The position numbers were made by a program, and so were the translations under genes. The notes beneath the pieces are model-generated. The model had not been told where the DNA came from and did not search any database. It saw nothing but the letters and a program-made list of their open reading frames with translations. Below are positions 6,281-7,894 of a DNA stretch of 7,894 bases, in pieces (within the stretch, counting starts at the first letter, position 1; each line of letters starts with the position of its first letter). Source of the stretch: an uncultured Selenomonadaceae bacterium (GTDB taxonomy: Bacteria > Bacillota > Negativicutes > Selenomonadales > Selenomonadaceae); the NCBI GenBank assembly GCA_905236325.1, contig CAJOPJ010000022.1, positions 1-7,894 of the forward strand, given 5' to 3'.

Positions 6281-7536
6281 TTTAACGCCTTTGCAGCAAT
6301 GTCTTTGCGATAGTGCATATTTTCAAAATTTATTACTTCGACGCATTTATAAACTTTCTCAATCGCGGCAGGAATATTTTTTTCAGTCACAGTTACGCCT
6401 AAAACGCGTCCGCCGGCAGTTAAAACTTCATTGCCGGAAATTTTTGTTCCTGCGTGAAAAACTGTTGCGCCTAAACTTTCAGCTTTTTTTATACCTTCAA
6501 TCGGCAGATTTTTTTTGTAAGACTTTGGATAGCCACCGCTTGCCAATACAACACAAATTGCTGAATTTTTGCTCCAGGAAATTTTTTTGTCAGCCAAATT
6601 GCCTTCAGCGCACGCCAACATAATTTCAAGCAAATCACTTTCCAATAAAGGTAATACAACTTGCGTTTCGGGATCGCCGAATCTGCAATTAAATTCAACA
6701 ACTTTCGGCTTGCCGTCCTTAATCATTAAACCTGCGTACAGGCAACCTTGATACAATATTTTTTCGGCGTTCAGTGCGTCTAAAATTGGTTTTAAAATTT
6801 GTTCAGTAACTTTTGTGTAAACATTTTCAGTCACAACAGGAGCCGGCGCGTAAGTTCCCATTCCGCCGGTATTTTCGCCTTCGTCATTATCAAATACGCG
6901 CTTGTGATCTTGCGCCGAAATCATTGGCACAATAGTTTTTCCATCAGTAAACGCCAAAATCGACGCTTCTTCGCCTTCCATAAATTCTTCCACAACAATT
7001 TTATTGCCGGCTGAGCCAAAATTTTTCATTTCATCGACGGCGTTTAAGGCTTCAGGCAAATTTTGAGCGACAATTACGCCTTTACCTGCCGCCAAGCCGT
7101 CAGCTTTTATTACTATCGGTGCGCCTTGAGATTCAATATATTTTTTTGCAGCTTCAGGGTTGTCAAAAACTTCAAAATTTGCTGTTGGAATTTTGTATTT
7201 TTTCATCAACTGCTTTGCAAAAATTTTTGAACCTTCAAGCTGTGCGGCAGTTTTATTCGGTCCGAAAGATTTTATTCCGGCTTTTTTAAGTTCATCAACC
7301 AAGCCGTTCACAAGTGGTACTTCAGGACCGACTACTACTAAGTCGATTTTATTTTCCTGCGCGAACTTCACAACTGCTGAATTGTCCTCGATGGAAATGT
7401 TTTCAATACATTCAGCAAATTCGGCAATTCCGGGATTGCCTGTAATAGCGTAAAATTTTTCAAGCATTGGACTTTGCGAAATTTTCCACGCAAGCGCATT
7501 TTCGCGTCCGCCGCTACCAATCAACAATACATTCAT
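6271..7536 (-). CDS. purD: Phosphoribosylamine--glycine ligase (GAR synthetase)
   Basis: Second step of de novo purine synthesis: ATP, glycine and 5-phosphoribosylamine give GAR, ADP and phosphate, in the cytosol. The 421 residues are full length. The N-domain begins VLLIGSGGRENALAWK (3-18) and has GPEVPL (70-75) and FGPNKTAAQLEGSK (91-104). The ATP-grasp domain has IKADGLAAGKGV (143-154), VVEEFMEGEEAS (181-192), AQDHKR (208-213), ENTGGMGTYAPAP (221-233) and the metal-binding EFNCRFGDPETQ (281-292). One oddity is Asn at residue 13, where the signature GGREHA normally has His. I chose the ATG at 7536 because GAGGTG (7543-7548) is 6 bases upstream; the in-frame GTG at 7545 lies inside that site. 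It sits 40 bases after an oxidoreductase gene and overlaps a glycosyltransferase gene, with no other pur gene in view. The assignment is firm. Confidence 0.97.
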   Translation of the reverse strand: MNVLLIGSGGRENALAWKISQSPMLEKFYAITGNPGIAEFAECIENISIEDNSAVVKFAQENKIDLVVVGPEVPLVNGLVDELKKAGIKSFGPNKTAAQLEGSKIFAKQLMKKYKIPTANFEVFDNPEAAKKYIESQGAPIVIKADGLAAGKGVIVAQNLPEALNAVDEMKNFGSAGNKIVVEEFMEGEEASILAFTDGKTIVPMISAQDHKRVFDNDEGENTGGMGTYAPAPVVTENVYTKVTEQILKPILDALNAEKILYQGCLYAGLMIKDGKPKVVEFNCRFGDPETQVVLPLLESDLLEIMLACAEGNLADKKISWSKNSAICVVLASGGYPKSYKKNLPIEGIKKAESLGATVFHAGTKISGNEVLTAGGRVLGVTVTEKNIPAAIEKVYKCVEVINFENMHYRKDIAAKALKWL

Positions 7537-7576
7537 AAAAATCACCTCAACGCTGATTCTGTCGCAAAACTTTATT

Positions 7577-7894
7577 TTAAAAATTCAAGCCGACTTGCAT
7601 TCTTGCCTGTTGCAAAATTTTTACTACAATTTCGCTGACTTCAAGCATTTTATCACGCAATTTTATATCGTGGTTATCAATTATCTTCACAAAATTTTCA
7701 AATTCCGGAATCATTCTGTGTTGTGCAGTAAAGATTTTCAATTCCTCATTGCCTTTGTTGTCGCTGATTTTGTAATTTGTGAATCTGTTTGCCGGCGTGT
7801 CGAGAACAATATTGCCACTGTCGCCTTGAATTGTTGAAATTGTTGGTGCTTGGCAATCTTTCGCGCCTATACAAATTGCCTTGAAGTTGCCGTA
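7577..7894 (-). CDS. C-terminal part of a Gfo/Idh/MocA-like sugar oxidoreductase, N-terminus beyond the window
   Basis: Only the last 105 residues are present; the open frame runs off the right edge, and the usual family length is about 320-380. The N-terminal NAD(P)-binding Rossmann domain, which would settle the family, is missing from view. What is seen fits the C-terminal alpha/beta domain of Gfo/Idh/MocA dehydrogenases: an edge strand with TISTIQGDSGNIVLDTP (about 19-35), a strand region, then AQHRMIPEFENFVKII (about 57-72). A closing helix, EVSEIVVKILQQARMQVGLNF, follows; these enzymes typically end with a SLxVMxxxxxAR-type helix. Such enzymes oxidise or reduce sugars, inositol or nucleotide sugars. 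It ends 40 bases before purD on the same strand with no hairpin in the gap, so the two are likely co-transcribed. This family call is from memory of the pattern and is moderate. Confidence 0.7.
   Translation of the reverse strand, partial: YGNFKAICIGAKDCQAPTISTIQGDSGNIVLDTPANRFTNYKISDNKGNEELKIFTAQHRMIPEFENFVKIIDNHDIKLRDKMLEVSEIVVKILQQARMQVGLNF

Noticed and set aside
7595..7837. An 80-codon plus-strand open frame near the right edge
   Set aside because: It is antisense to a frame that runs open from the edge to a stop at 7577 and reads as an oxidoreductase C-terminus; the plus-strand product has no recognisable pattern.
1..7894. A CRISPR array, tRNA gene, phage or insertion-sequence element, or a defence or toxin system
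   Set aside because: No regular direct repeats, cloverleaf, transposase or toxin-antitoxin pair was seen; the frequent A-run/T-run words are background in this AT-rich sequence.

Overview
The window looks like chromosome from an AT-rich, low-GC anaerobe of the Firmicutes (Bacillota), most likely a diderm one such as the Negativicutes/Selenomonadales. Two features point there. One is a complete tRNA-sensing T-box leader, which is characteristic of Firmicutes. The other is an HlyD-type periplasmic adaptor with an ABC-2 permease, which only makes obvious sense with two membranes. Strong GGAGG-type ribosome sites fit this too. The taxon is inferred from gene content and is not proven.

Left part (1-2910): two minus-strand genes of a drug or lipid exporter, an HlyD-type adaptor (1813-2910) and an ABC-2 permease (820 down past the left edge). 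They are separated by an inverted gene for a 265-residue soluble charged protein that resembles the uncharacterised DUF6033 group. That gene converges on the adaptor gene across a hairpin terminator and diverges from the permease gene.

Centre (2911-5360): a divergent promoter region separates the adaptor from a NeuD/PglD-like sugar O-acyltransferase. An 18-bp perfect palindrome lies between the -35 and -10 of the acyltransferase promoter. Next comes a sigma-A promoter and a full tryptophan T-box (specifier UGG; T-box UGGC, matching a G discriminator; antiterminator and terminator) in front of trpB. trpB is followed at once by a strong bidirectional terminator, so it appears to be a one-gene tryptophan-controlled unit with no trpA or other trp gene visible.

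Right part (5339-7894): three minus-strand genes in close order, the C-terminal end of a Gfo/Idh/MocA-like oxidoreductase, purD, and a family 2 glycosyltransferase whose start overlaps the purD stop by 10 bases. They end in the terminator shared with trpB. The acyltransferase, glycosyltransferase and possibly the oxidoreductase suggest cell-surface glycan work, with purD as a housekeeping gene among them.

I found no tRNA or rRNA gene, CRISPR array, insertion sequence or phage gene. No clearly new multi-gene system is present. The most unusual points are the solitary T-box-controlled trpB and the exporter genes split by an inverted gene.
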